A stretch of DNA of 64,000 nucleotides from Onchocerca volvulus (lineage: Eukaryota > Nematoda > Chromadorea > Rhabditida > Onchocercidae). Position numbers and translations under genes: made by a program. Positions 46,457 to 60,139 of the stretch are shown here, in pieces. The stretch is taken from the NCBI GenBank assembly GCA_000499405.2, contig HG738139.1, positions 9,758,616 to 9,822,615 on the forward strand, in the 5' to 3' direction. The notes beneath the pieces were generated by a model. That model saw only the letters and a list, made by a program, of their open reading frames with translations. It was not told the DNA's origin and did no database searches. The stretch's first letter is position 1. Each line of letters starts with the position of its first letter.

Positions 46457-49437
46457 GTGCACATCTGCTTTGCAAGTCCATAGAGAAAAAGATAAAAAGT
46501 GAATGTAAGTTTTGAATGAAAATTTGTTTGATTTAATGTATTTTTATTTGCCTTGTTCCTTATGTAAGAGAAAAGAATGAATAAGATTTCATTATTTAGA
46601 AATATCGGTGCTTTAAAATATTTTTGGACTTGTTTCGTAAGAAATATTTTTATAATTTGTATTACTTTTCTTGAATTTGACGACGCTGTTCTCTTCAGAA
46701 CGATCCTTTTTCTTCTGTATCATTCTTTAAAACTAGTCTGCACACCATACTGTGCAGTTTTCGATTATTTTATTGTAAATTTCAAGATTTAATTACTTTT
46801 TAAATGTAAAATTATATGTATATATATTATATATATATACAATTAGTAAAATATATATCACTGGCAATACTACACCATAAATTTCGTTTCTGCAGTGTAT
46901 GATTGGCCGCGATGTATTTTTGTAAATGAGCCTTTTGCTATATGCATGATGTTAGCATTATCATCGATCTGTTCAGCAAAACTAAATCAAAGATAACTGG
47001 ATTATTTTACATTGAGCGATTCTATAAATTGAAAACAAAGATTTCAACTGTCCAATGGCCTTTTGAAGTTGCCTATATCATGAAGTATCGTTGTAATTCT
47101 CAAGATATGCTTTTAACAAACCAAAATTTTTGATTGTTTTTAATGTAATATCTTGAAGATTTATCACCAAACTGTATGTTGTGTTCAGATTGCTGCTGTT
47201 GCTGTGTTAAGAATTCCTTGGCTTTATATTTTCAATCTTTCATAAACTAGTTTTTGATCTGAAATTCAGTCTAGAATTTAAACTTTCTTAAAGAAGAACA
47301 TCAAACTTGAATTTTTTTTTTTTCAAAAATGAAATGACGAAGGTTTGAATTTAAATTGGTGGGAAGCATAGCTTTCTGGATCGGCTATTGCTACTCCGGT
47401 ATACCTAATTTTCTGAAACCAGTATCTCTGATGATTGGTTGCTTTTTTAACTTCTTATACATTGTAAATTTGTACAACTTCGATAAAATTATTAAATAAA
47501 TTCATTCACATGAAAAGTTGCATCCTCTATATGTTTGATTTTGCGAAGCTTCATGGATACATTACTGAAGTAACCTTGGAAAAGAAAAAAAAAAAAAACC
47601 TTCCGGTAATTCACATTAAAAAAAGATTTTTCAACAAGATATCCACTGAACCGTTGATTGTGATCTTATATTCACTTTTTTTTTTTTTTTGAAATTGTAT
47701 TTCTTACCAGTACTCTCATATAAAATGTATACATATATAAAAATAAAATGTTTTCCAATCGGGCCAAAATTTCATATCTTGATAGTTTTTCCTGCACCTG
47801 GAGCAGGTATTGCAAATTTTCATGACATCTTGAATTGTTCATATTGCAAAATATACTCAGAAATGATACAATTAGTAATATTTAACGTTTCATAATTAGC
47901 AATTCTGTTAATTCTAAACAACATATCACGATAAGAACAATATGGCGAGAAATATTCGGTTTTTTTCACTTTCTATTTGACAGGGATTATGTTAGTTAAC
48001 ACGGTTTTGTTATCGAATCAGCCTAGTAAATGATCGATCCCTGGAATCGATTTGTGATGTAGACATGGTGCCAGGACTTTTTGAGCTAATTCAAGTACAA
48101 TGAGCAAGCAAGCTCTCTAGCCTGACTGCTGGATTAGTAGTAGTAGCAGTAATAATACCAGTTGTAAGTACATACTAATGATCAAAGGTCGGACGTATGG
48201 ATGTGTACAGATATGTATGTTTATGTGTATGTGTGTGTGTGTGTGCGTGTGCGTGTATGTGTGTAGGAATGCTTATCGGACGTCGGTTAGAATCTGTGCT
48301 GTTGCCATGCTTCATTCATTTTTCCGTGTATGTGTAAGTATGTATGTTGTTGGATGTTGTTGCTATGATTCAGCTTTGATGTTTCCATTGTCTCTTTTCC
48401 GACATTACTGAAACAGTGTGGTATTTTAAGATTAAACGGATAGCAGCTGCAGCGATGTGAGCATCCGGATGAAATATGCCATAATTGACCTTTAACCTCC
48501 TATTTAGATAGTAATATTTATAAGCATAACTGATGAAATTTGATCCAATGTGACAAATTGGATTTAATGATAGCGCACGATAAGCAAATGTAGCTAACAA
48601 TGGGTGATATTATCACTGAATCATTGAAACAGGAATAGACATTTCAGGACTGGATTTTTTTATCGACCACTGAGAGTATGAATTAGAGTATGAATTTGGA
48701 GAGTATGAATTCTCAGATAATGTTGCTAGGAGATGGTTGTTGGGTTACTTGACGTTGCTATGTATCTTATCAGATTCCAAATCCCATCATGCACTATTAT
48801 CACTGTTATCGTTTAAATTGTTATGTCGAAGATCACTTTCCCGTCCGGATATTGTAGCACATGATAATGTCTGTCTCTACTCAATTTTAATTCCATCCAA
48901 TCGATATTGCTCTATTTAACACTATTTTCTCATCGAATAAGCATCAATTTTTCTTTTTAGAACGCAAGAAATATACAAATAAAATTTAACTGCCTATTGG
49001 ACAATCATTTTTATCAGAATAGTGAATAGAAAATTGGTGGTCGTTTTTTAGTACAATAAAAGCAGACAGCAATAAGAGTAGCACTGTGATTGTGCCGTTA
49101 GTTATTGCAGCATATCTATTGAATTCAGTGAAAAGTAGTTTATTTCTTAGGTGAATATAGTTATCGATTTTTGCTTCCAGTTACAGTTGTCTCTGTATAA
49201 ATCATCTCTCATCTCCTGATTATATTAATTTTAAATTGGGATGGTTTTTCTTTTTTTATTAACAAATCGAGATAACTTAGTCATCAAAAAAATGATATTT
49301 CATGCGATAGTTCTTTACAATTGTTGCTTTCCTCAACTGCCGATTCATGAAGTGTGTTCACTAAAATATTTGTCACAAATATTTAGAACCAAATTTAACC
49401 TAATCTAATTTGAATCTAAAATTTTGCAGACTTGACA
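46457..49437. other. intergenic region
   Basis: 3' flank of the TMEM245 gene and 5' flank of zer-1. It holds short TA-rich palindromic stretches near 46815-46855, a TG microsatellite (48222-48264) and a triple GAGTATGAATT motif near 48672-48712. No coding gene could be supported on either strand. Confidence 0.5.
48222..48264. repeat. imperfect (TG)n microsatellite
   Basis: A TG dinucleotide run interrupted by TA and CG, followed by GTGTAGG. Visible directly. Confidence 0.9.
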
Positions 49438-52400
49438 ATGACCTATACGGAAGCGGATATTCCACTACGAGCCCCGCGACTGTTGCAACTTTCCGCCTGT
49501 GTTGTTGCCGCACATTCCGATACGCTTTTAGGGCATGCAAAACCCAATACAAATGAACGTAGTGATTCACGAAAGCAATACCAGCAAAAGCAAGGAAATA
49601 TTGACGGTGAGGGAGCTACCGTATTTCAACTTCCTTTACCAGCAAGTAGCGCTGTTTTTGGTTCTTTACGTGAACAGTGGATTAAAACGGTATGCATTTG
49701 TTATCTCATTCTTATCAAAAGATTTGATTTATTGTTCAAAATTAAGTATTCAATTTGGTAAACTAGTTTTCAAAATTAAATCTTGAATTCAACTTGATGC
49801 CATACTATAATATTTTCTATTTGTATATTTCTTTATATTCTTTCCTCATAATTTCCATATAATTTAATTTTTTTTTAGGGTATAACACCAACTGCCGCCT
49901 TAGAACAATTCACGGAAGCAACACGTTTGCCTCTAGATAGTTTACCGTTATCACGTGCCCATCTGACCGATCGTTTATTAGCCAATTTAGTAACAGCACA
50001 TCGTGAACGGTTAATATCCCTCGATATATCTGATACACAGGTTGATATATTCTTTAGTTTTAGTGATGAATGGTAATATAGAAAGAAAATAAGAATGATA
50101 TTGGACTATTTTTGATATAATTCAGACTTTTATTGGAGCTTAAATTTATTAATAAAACGGTAATATAGGAAAGAAATAAAAATGATACTAGATTACTTTG
50201 ATATAATTCGGAAAAAAGAATTATTAAGATCAGCAGTTCAAAATTGCTTTTTATAGTCTCAAGATTTCTTGTGATAACTTTTCATTTGCTTACGAGTTAA
50301 TCTTGTTTATCATTTATTGAATAAATAACTAAATAAATTCCGTATTTTAGGGAATTATTGGTCATGAATTTAATAGGTTATTAGAAGAAAAATCGGTGCA
50401 CTTAGATCAACTTATATCATTGTCAATGACTTCGTTTGAAATCCTTCGCATACCAATGATTATTGTCCCTCCCCGCAAAACTGGTGTCAGCTATTCGACG
50501 AGTGGCTCGTGCAGCACATTACCAGTACTTTCCGAAGAAGATCTTGTCGGTTCCAGCATTGATATAAATATCGATCATTACATGGATACTTCAGATAGTG
50601 ATCCAACATCCACTGCAGAGTATGTTTTACTTCATCTTTGTACAAGTTATTATTCTGATTAATCTCCATTTTATTTAAAAACGACTAGTTTAGACTTCTT
50701 TTTCCTCCATATGGGGAGCAGAGATGGCAGTGAGAAATCTTTCCATAGATGGTTTTTCTTAAAATGATTTGTGAACTTTATAACTGAGAGTTAGATTTTA
50801 TATTTTCATTACAAAATATCATGAAATATTTTCAGTTGCCGATCCGCTTCCGAAAATAGCCAGATAACGGAGGCACCTACACCTAGTCGTTCTATGGAAA
50901 TACCGACATTCACATTTCGTTGTCCTAATATTCGTTCATTAACGCTTCATCGGGTTAGTGTTCGTATCGTATCTTTTTTCATTTTTTTTAAACCAGAGGA
51001 TCTATAGTCTACGATTTTTTAGATTTTAAAGAGATTTGCATTCTAGAATATACTCAAATTTTCATATCACTTATTTACATTAGCTGACTGTTGTCGTTAA
51101 TTTGTTATCAAAGCAAAAAAATTTGATTGTTATCTAATATGTTCGATAAACATATTTAATATAATATATATTTCTTATTAAGATACTTCTTCTATCCATT
51201 GGAAATGAATTTAGTTATTCATCTCAGGTAGTTTCCAGACATTTTTGTAATGGAAGGATCAGATACAGTTTTAAATATCTTTTCTGTGTTTGATCAAAAT
51301 CAAAATCTTCAGAAACGCAATCACTGTGAAAATGATGAATCAGTAAATGATTTTTTGAATCGTGTTTTATCACCATTAAAAAAATTGGAGCGTTTGGATC
51401 TTTCCCATTGGCAGCGAGTCGATGATTTTCATTGTTTACATTCTCATTCGCTTTCAACACTTATTCTCTACGATGTACCAGATCTTTATCGTACTATGGA
51501 TACCATTGTACAAATTACTACTCTTAAGTAAGTTTTCGAACGTCTTTGGGTTTCTGTCTTACCTGTTCATATTTTCAAATTATATTTTCAGTTAAAATAG
51601 ATTTTTTTTCTTCTTCAGTTAAGTGCTAAGTTAATAACCATGATTATTATATTCTGATACAAATTATATGTATTTTAAATGTTGTTGTCGCGAACTGTTA
51701 ATATAATTGCACATTTGTTTTGTAAAAAGAACCAGAATATTAGCTATCACTTCTTCTTAACTCAGTAAGATTTCTGTTAGCTGAATTTAGAATGAAATTA
51801 TATGCATTCCTGAATTAATAAGCTTGCAAACCCTAATATCTTGCAAATTTATTGCTGCAGTAACTAACAGTATTTAGTAGTTTTTTCCTTTCAGATTTTT
51901 AGATTTATCGCAAAGTGCAAAAGAAACGGGTACATATCCACGCCCAGTTACAACACTTCACAGAATCGTTACATGTTTAAGATCACTCACTCACTTGGAT
52001 ATTTCATCAACCAATCTTGCTTCACAACCATCTACTTACGATAGACCAGTGAAAGGGTAAAACATTTATTTTATGATCGAAAGAAAAAGTAAAGGTTTCA
52101 TTTCTATAAAACATACATAGTTTTTTGAAACTGTTTTAAGATCTTGCTTTCAAATCTTTCAAGAACAGGCTTATTTATTTTCAGAACAACATCTATCAGA
52201 TCGGATATCTATGGTCTTCGTTGTTTGAATAAACCACTAGAATATTTAGGCTTGTTTAACTGTGACAGTGCTTCTCATTTTGCTGAGATACCAGCAAAGA
52301 ATGTGAGATTTTTTTAAAGAAATTATTTCGATTACACTGTTTATTGATCGCTTCATATGTTGCGTGTTGCTTAGCATGATTTACTGTTGATTAGTCGTAG

Positions 52401-55298
52401 TAATTAATTTAGATTACTTAAAATATAATTATTTGCCTAAGAATTGTCTTATATCGAAATCACAATTGTCTGAATGCTTCAGGTTGCTGGCGACAAAGAT
52501 GAAAAACAAATTCTACTTGCTCTTCGAATGTATAGCCAACGGGCTGGTTTACTGCAAGCGGTTCTAAATGAAAGTTATCAGCTTTATAGATTTGGACATA
52601 ATTTAGTAAGTATTTCACTTATTTTAAATTTGGAAAGGTTTTTAGCTTTTAAGATTTGAGGTAAAAAAAGATGAAAAGGGGAAAGATTTGTGACCTAAAA
52701 TGTCATTATTTTTCAATAAAAAAAAAAAAAAAAGTGAGAGGGGAAAGATTTATGGATCACACCATTATTTTGCTGTCAAAAAGAATTTAATTTTAAAGAA
52801 ATGTGAAGTGAAAAGAGGACTCTTATTCTTTTCGAAGCAAAAAAAATGCTTCATATCCATATTTAAAATATGAAGAACTTATATACTTTTTGTCAGAATC
52901 GGCATACTGAAGCTCTGCATCTTGTTTTGGGTGCTATGCAGCGCCATTTGGAAGATAGTACGCTGCAGATCGCTGGATCAGCTTCATTATTTTACATAAT
53001 TCGCAAAGTGAGTATGAATCGTGATACAAAACGAATGGTTGTCACTGCACTGCTGGATGGAATGGATGCACATATGGAAGAACAGGTAACTTGAAATAGA
53101 TTTCTTTTTCATTATAATTTTAATGGATGATTTATCAAGTGTTTTGTAGTATTTTCTGATCTTGAAGGGAAGCGAAATCAAAGTGAATTTAGTAAATGGT
53201 GAATCGAAATTCATTTTAGAAGAGTATGCTTTTTCTAGGTAATGGTTCGAAATTGTTGTTTGTCACTTTGTCAGTTCGAAATACCGCTGGAAATTCTTTT
53301 TGATTATGGTCGTGTAGCGCGTTTGCTTGTTGCCGTATTGCAGCATCATAATAGTGATCACTTAACTCAACGTATCGTAGTTTTTTTATTAAATTCAATG
53401 GCATGCCATGTGGAAGGTGAGCAGAAAGTTCAGGTTGGCAACATTGGTGCCATTGAAGTGAGTATTTCTGGAATTTTTTCTTTTTTTTCATGAAAACTAT
53501 ATTGCAAATCCTTGATATCAGTTTAAATTTCATCGCGATTCTATTTCCTTCATAGATTTCTTGATAATGATCACTGAAGGTAGTTGATGGAATTATCCTT
53601 TAGTTCGTAAAGTTATACATTCAGATTATTCTGGAACAAATTCGCAGAAAACATGCAGCCAGCATTTGCGATGACGTCATGGAAGTGGGATGGAGTTTTC
53701 TGTGGAATATCACCGGTTATTTTTTATCTTCTTTAAAACTAAACAAATTTTAAATTTTATGAATATATGAGAATTAATTATGATAGCTAGAGTATTTATT
53801 TATAAATCTTGTCTGTTAATCGTTTCATTGCACTCTCTAATCAAGGAAGAACTGAAACATAAATCTCTTCTAGCCATGTTTGGACAGTTGACTCAGTTAT
53901 GAAGAAACATAGATACAATATTAATAGACCTACAACTCCACAGTTTGTTTGATTAAGGTGTTGCCATTCTTGAGTTAAAAAATAATGGACTTTAATTGTT
54001 AATCAGATTAATTCATAGATGAAACACCAGTCAACTGCGAGCGTTTCCTCAATGCTGATGGTCTTCGTTTATTTCATCAGTGTTATCAACAATTTCAAAA
54101 TGAAACAGAACTTGTTCGTAATATGATGGGTTTGATCGGGAATATTGCTGAAGTAGAGCAACTCCGTACACAGCTCATGCTTGATGATTATATCAATATT
54201 TTCTGGTAAGAATAGAAATATTTGGCTTGTTTATCGTTAATTACTTGATAAATCTATATCAATTAATATTCCTTTTATCTTGATTGAAAGATGTCTAGCA
54301 GTAGTGCATAAATTATTAAAATAATATATTTCTATTATTAAATATTCCTCAGATTCATCATCTTTAGTGCTTTGTTGACAATGTTAGTTGATGGCATTGA
54401 GATTAGTTATAACAGTGCTGGAGTACTTGCACATATGGTTAGTGATGGGGAAGCAGCATGGTCAAAAGTGAGTGTATCACGTGCATTTGTTATGGATAAA
54501 ATCATCAAGGTATGATTATTTTATTTTCTTACAAGTTTAGAATGGATTAGACTTCGTCGCTTTGATTTAAGTGATATCCTGGAATTAATTAGAAAGTAAT
54601 TTGTATGTCATGTGTAGAACATTATTCTTCTATATGCACAGTATTTATGATTGCTTAACATTACAATGACATCCTCGTGTTTCGCCCATCTATTGAAATA
54701 ATTTAATTCAGATATAGAAAGTTCCAACATAGTTCAATATAAATAATGTTTTTCAGGCTACCAATACTTGGGATTTGGAAGCGAAGCGTTTCATAAATTA
54801 TCGTTCATTCAAGCCGATTTTAAGGCTCATACCGATGTTTGATGCTCCAGCAAGCCAACATTGGGCAATTTGGGCACTCGCCAATCTAACATCTACTGAT
54901 AGTAAACGCTTTTTTTTTTAGTTAAAACTTCATGTATTAAAAGTAAGCTTCTATTGCTGAAAAAAAGATTGGATTCAAATTCCATCTAAAAAGCTCATAA
55001 TTGTCTTCACTCTATTGTTTTTATATTGCTATGCCATCTAGTCATAAATTTAATTGAATACTCTTCTGTTTCTCTTTTTTTTTTTTTTCGTTCCCAATAT
55101 TTTTGTTTCCTCTTGTCAAATCAGCAGTTACATAATCTGAAAGTTTTTGCAGGAGAAAAATATTGTGCCTATGTTCTTCACGAGGGTGGCATCCCATTAC
55201 TACAGCAAGTCGCCAGTGACGAACGGTCCTCGGAAAAAATGCGTAGTTTGGCCAACATTGTGTTGAAAAATATTTCTGAATGGTTAGTTCGTACTTAA
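49438..55298 (+). CDS. zer-1: ZER-1/ZYG11-family substrate receptor of CUL2 ubiquitin ligase, 15 exons
   Basis: Exons: 49438-49689, 49879-50040, 50351-50619, 50836-50963, 51239-51527, 51895-52056, 52185-52302, 52483-52605, 52897-53085, 53239-53457, 53625-53715, 54019-54205, 54368-54509, 54757-54901, 55153-55298. In phase, about 873 residues. A leucine-rich-repeat half (LKKLERLDLSHWQRVDDFHC, LRSLTHLDISSTNL, KPLEYLGLFNC) leads to an armadillo-like half (VRNCCLSLCQFEIPLEILFD, WNITDETPVNCERFLNADGL, RNMMGLIGNIAEVEQLRTQL, ISYNSAGVLAHM, YRSFKPILRLIP). The order and motifs match ZER1 better than ZYG11. Human ZER1/ZYG11B recognise N-terminal glycine degrons for CUL2-elongin BC ligases. The N-terminal PRLLQLSACVVAA sits where the elongin-C box should be but is an imperfect match. 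Residues about 160-240 are a Ser/Asp-rich insert absent from my memory of human ZER1. The exon 4 donor is uncertain: 50963 restores phase, while 50953 looks good but does not. A TTGCAG acceptor lies 8 bases before the ATG. Confidence 0.85.
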
Positions 55299-58099
55299 AT
55301 ATTTAAAATAGATCTAATTATATGTCATTCTTTTCCATTTCCCTGTCACATTTTATTAATGCTTAAGGTATTCCAAAGAGCATAAAGGAAAAATTAAAAC
55401 CATTATTCATAAACATAGATTTGTATAGCTTCATTACTTTTCATCTTTAATAGCTTTAATTGGCTTTATCTAAATTGATTGCTGGTTATTTATGCAGAAG
55501 TTCAAATAACACACATTTTTCGAAGATAAGGTGAATGTTGACAAGATGAGAAAAAGTTCTGAATTATTCTTTTTTTTTTTCATTTCTTCCAAATCCTGCT
55601 CATTTCAAATTATATATGTGTTTTTAAATTTAATGATTTGAAATTAGAAAAAAAAGTAAAGCTGATGGAAAATGATGGATGTATGTTTTAGGGAACGCTC
55701 AAAATATACACCATCACCGAATATGTTATCATCATAATTTGTATTTACTTTTGAAAGCATCTAATTTTGAAGTGCTGAATTGTATCATTCTGTAGTCCTT
55801 GTGTTTGTGTTTATTTACAGTACAAAAATTTGCCAATCGAATTCTTTTATTATTATTTGCAGTTTACAATTGTTTTATTCGTTATCATTCATTTTTCTTC
55901 AATCAGAATTTGTGATTTTCATTTTTAAGCAGCATTCCATATTTTTATAAATATGGAATAACTAGCACACCATATTTTTATAAATGTCGAAGTATGAGAT
56001 TCATTAGGAGAGACGTTGTCTGATCCTTTGTGTAATTTATATGTATTTTAGTTTTTGTACAAATTTTTACATACATTTTACACAAAGTGTTGAAACTGTT
56101 ATATTAAATTTTCAATTTCAAAATATTAAAGAAAAATAAATTTGAAGCTCAAACAGCGAATCTAGAGAGTGATTTCGTCATTATGATATTAATATTCATG
56201 AATTTTAGAAGTCAACACTCTCGGTTTCATCAAAGCCAGTGTTTAATTATCGTTTAGATTGATTTCCCTTAATTTGCAGAAAGCAAAGGGCGAGAAAGAA
56301 GTTAAAAGGAAAGTAAAGTATCTGCGGTCGGACGATTTAGCAGCACCTTTAGATTTTAATTTAATTTGTGTATAACTTTAAAAAAGAAATTTTTTTGAAG
56401 AGAAACCGTTTTTCTAAGATTTGATGCATTTGTTAGTACTTTAATTTGAAAATAAATTTTAAAAAATCCATTCGAATCATAGATTGCAGGTTTTCTTCAT
56501 CCCATAATCTCTCCTATGCATCGACTTTAATCTACTTAATATGTATGGGGATTTAAAAAAGTGTGAGGATATAAAAAAAAAAAAAAAAAGAATGCGAAAG
56601 GAGTAATCTCTTTTTAATTTTTTTTCAGATTTCATATGAATATAATTTTTCAATGTAGAGCATAATTTTTGTCGTCTATGCTGGTCTTATATTTTTATCT
56701 CAAATAAATTTGGAACCATCTTTCGAGGAATGAATGATGCATAATAAATACGATATAGCAAGGACTGTTGAACTTCTATTCGAATGTTGATCAGTTCTTA
56801 TATAAATAAGAAATACGAAAAGTCGAAAGTCGTCGAATTCTTTCCTCGGTTTGATTTGAAAAAAAGAAAAAAAAATGCTGATTTTTATCTTTGACTTCGT
56901 CATGTTAGCAGGTATTATTCGTCTTTTGGTATTGTTCGACTATTGTGATTCTTGCAGAACTTTATATCCAAAATTTGAAAATTTTGCTTTGTAAAAAGTT
57001 AATTCAGAAAAGAAAGTGATGCTATTTTTCATTTGTACATAAATTAATTGATTTGAATATATTTTTAATGTCTTGAAACTTTACCTTTGCTTTTATCCAA
57101 TTAAAACGAATGATTTATATATATATATAAACAGCTGTATTTGTTTGGATTTCTTGCTAAATAAAATATTCATAAAATGAGGTCGAACATTTTGCGATTT
57201 TTCGTCAAATATTTTTTGCCGAACGAATATTTGATTTACTAAGACTTTAAAAAATATTTCTCAATTTAATTTTTCTTACTATGTGATTACTATTACTTTT
57301 AAGTGATTTTAACGGAATGAGCCAATGATTGGAATATTGGAGACCATATAAGAGATTCAGTTTTGTTACCAATTGAAATTCTAACATTTATTGGCTAGTA
57401 ATTTACATCAAGATCTCATAGACACAATTATAATTATATCAGTACTTCTCATAATTCTAGCACTTTTCACACTTTACTTTTCGATGTGCTAAAAGTGGCT
57501 AGATTGCGAAATATAATAAACATGGCGGTGTACATTTTGAGGAATGTAAAATTGAATTGAAAAACAAGTATCACTAAGGGTAAATAATTTTGTATTTCAG
57601 TATTTATTAATAATTCGACTTTGAACTTGGATGTTTTTTCCCCGATGCAACTGTGCTATTGTTGGTAGAAATATTTTGTCATGCCTGTATTGGAGACCTT
57701 AGGTTCATTGTTTATTTCAGCTTTGTAAGATATATCGCACTCAGTGAAGCGTTTTTCACCACAAAGATTTACAGTTGCAGTTTTTGATTATTGAATTTAC
57801 TTCAGTAAAATAAAAAGAAATTATAAGGTAAAATTTGAATTCAAATTTTCTTATAAGTTTGTTTAATCGGATGAATGGTCAGAGGCTGAACTGAAAATAA
57901 ATTTACCAAAAAGTCTGCATGTTGTAAGAAGAAAGGTTGAGGTAGTATATTTGGCTTCAGATTGCATCATGCATTGTTAACTATATTATAGTTTTTCTAA
58001 CATTCATTCTATTGGATTATGTATTATAAAACTGAACGGATTCAAACCTGATAATGTCTTAAGCTTTACTAAATTTTATCGTTCTCATATATTTAGGTA
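55299..58099. other. intergenic region
   Basis: 3' flank of zer-1 and promoter region of dpm-3. It contains an 11-bp-arm palindrome (ATTCCATATTT, 4-base loop, AAATATGGAAT) near 55935, a repeat of CCATATTTTTATAAAT just after it, and short TA and A runs. No gene could be supported. Confidence 0.5.
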
Positions 58100-58387
58100 A
58101 TGGTATCGCAACTTGTTATCTACACTTTGCATATTATTCCAATGATTGTTGTTTGGGCTGCTATATTATACGGCTGGTTTCCGTACACGTCTGATTTTAC
58201 GAAGAAATATCACCAACTTATCCTTTATTTTCCTGTTTACGCTGTATTTTTTCTTGGAATTTTCGCTATTTGTAGTGTGCTCTATGGTGTTGTAACATTT
58301 AATGATTGTCCTGAAGCTCGAGAAGAATTGAAAAAGGAAATCGATGAAGCGAAGGCAGATTTGAAGAAAAGGAATATAATTTCTTGA
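58100..58387 (+). CDS. dpm-3: DPM3, dolichol-phosphate mannose synthase subunit 3
   Basis: A single uninterrupted frame of 95 residues with two hydrophobic helices (about residues 5-27, VIYTLHIIPMIVVWAAILYG, and 42-68, LILYFPVYAVFFLGIFAICS). A C-terminal amphipathic segment follows, with TFNDCPEAREELKKEIDEAK then ADLKKR. This matches DPM3 (human ...TFHDCEDAARELQ..IQEARADL), which has about 92 residues. DPM3 anchors the catalytic DPM1 in the ER membrane so that dolichol-phosphate-mannose can be made for N-glycans, O-mannose and GPI anchors. The ATG is three bases after ATTTAG, a likely trans-splice acceptor. Zer-1 ends 2.8 kb upstream, too far for a usual nematode operon. Confidence 0.92.
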   Translation: MVSQLVIYTLHIIPMIVVWAAILYGWFPYTSDFTKKYHQLILYFPVYAVFFLGIFAICSVLYGVVTFNDCPEAREELKKEIDEAKADLKKRNIIS

Positions 58388-60139
58388 AAGAATTTGAGCA
58401 ATTTTACTACTACTGAGTAAGCTGATAAAATTGCTTTAATATAATTTACTTACATGAGTCCATTCAATATGTAAATCTCATGACAAGATTTTCTTGCATT
58501 TTCATTCATTAAGAGTTTGAGTTTTAAAATTTGAAATGCAATTATTTTACATTTTAATTTTCACTATTTTCAAAATCTAATCCTGTTCTTCATTTTATTA
58601 AATTCTTTTGAAGTTAATGCTATCTTTCATTCTGACATTAAATTGTTTTTCGCAGTTGCAAATTCTACTGGACAGTTAGTACCACGTGTTGCTCATTTCT
58701 TAGAGTGCATATGGGATGTGAAGCTTTGTTTCATTCAGTTATGCGGCAAGTTACAGAATGGTTCTGTTTTATTTATTTCGAATGATTCGTATCACATGTT
58801 TTGCAAAAGATAGAAATTTCACATTGTATGATGCGTTATATGTGCCAAATGAAATTAATATGTACTCCGAAACACTTGAAATGAGTTAATTTAATCGAAA
58901 GTTTCTTTTACGTCATCTGTATTAAATGAGTAAGACAGGATCCAGAATTCAGTATGGCTGCGATCAACATTGTTTTTTCTTTTGTCTTAAATTTCGTCTT
59001 TCTTTTTAAACTGATTGTCAAAGGAATTTTATTTTTTTTATTAGAATAGCAGTAGCTTTTGTATAATGGTCACAAATGTGAAGCAAGTGCTCGTTTTTAA
59101 TAATTCCTTGTATTAATAAGTTTATTAATAAATTATTTTTCTCCAAGTTTCAAGTTTGCATTTAACCATTTTATTAAATCAAATCAAAATTTCACATTTT
59201 CATTCATCTTTAAGTACGTTCCAATTACCTAATTTCAAAATAAATTGTATCATAGTTTACCGGTCAAAATGTTTTGTGCGGAAGGTTTGCAAAAAAAATG
59301 TTGTCCGAAGATTAGGAGAATTCTATAGATGGACGTGAAATCGTGGATGGGAAGTGGATTTTTATCAGCATAATTGTATAAAAGAATTGATTACAGGCAA
59401 AGGAAAATAACTGCGACACAATTCAATGGCGCTATGTCAATTTGCCCGAATCTACTCCAAAGGATGCATGAAGTTGACATTTTATATCAACATGACTTGT
59501 TACAGTAATTACTTTAATGAGACATCAAAACAAATGGAAGTATTTAGTACTTATGCTGGGAATGAACAATTTATATTTATGAAATATTGAAAAGAAGGTT
59601 AACAATTGACTTTTGAAAATAAAGCTATTGGATGGAAATTGCTTTCGATTGATTTGTTCTCTTTCTTATCACTTAATCACTTAAAGAAGGATATAAATAT
59701 GTAACAATAACATTATAATTAATTAAATTCAAATACACTTACACACAACACACACATACATATAACACAGGTAAAATACATATAGATACAATCAACAAAA
59801 TAGGACACCCGTCTCACTTTTGTAACACCACCGATGATAAAATCAATTGATCAAACTATCGAGGAGTTGTAATATCGACCGGTTGAAGAAAAAAAAAAAA
59901 AAGAAAATGACAATTCCTGGTTGGATGAACATCTTGTTCCAAAGATATTTTATCAATTTTTGCAATTTAATTGGCAAAAAAATTTTGAATAAATGGGAAA
60001 AGTTGCTATGAGCTATACTATTCTTGATCAGATTAACTGCTTTATTCTAATTCGTCTTACAGTTTTTTTGTTTTATTTTTTTTAAAGGTATTTCACTAAT
60101 CACTGATCAATTCCGATATTTCTCAAATCAATTTTTCTG
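58388..60139. other. intergenic region between convergent genes, with two coding-like fragments
   Basis: 3' flanks of dpm-3 (+) and the cuticlin (-). Two forward pieces look slightly coding-like. One follows TTTTTCGCAG at about 58654 and reads VANSTGQLVPRVAHFLECIW, open for about 53 codons. The other, 59397-59471, follows GATTACAG and reads AKENNCDTIQWRYVNLPEST then PKDA and a stop. I could not connect them. A CA-rich stretch lies at 59735-59765 and a 16-base A-rich run near 59890. Confidence 0.4.

Noticed and set aside
49438..58387. Operon of zer-1 and dpm-3
   Set aside because: The 2.8 kb gap is far more than the usual few hundred bases in nematode operons, and no SL2-type spacing signal can be argued.
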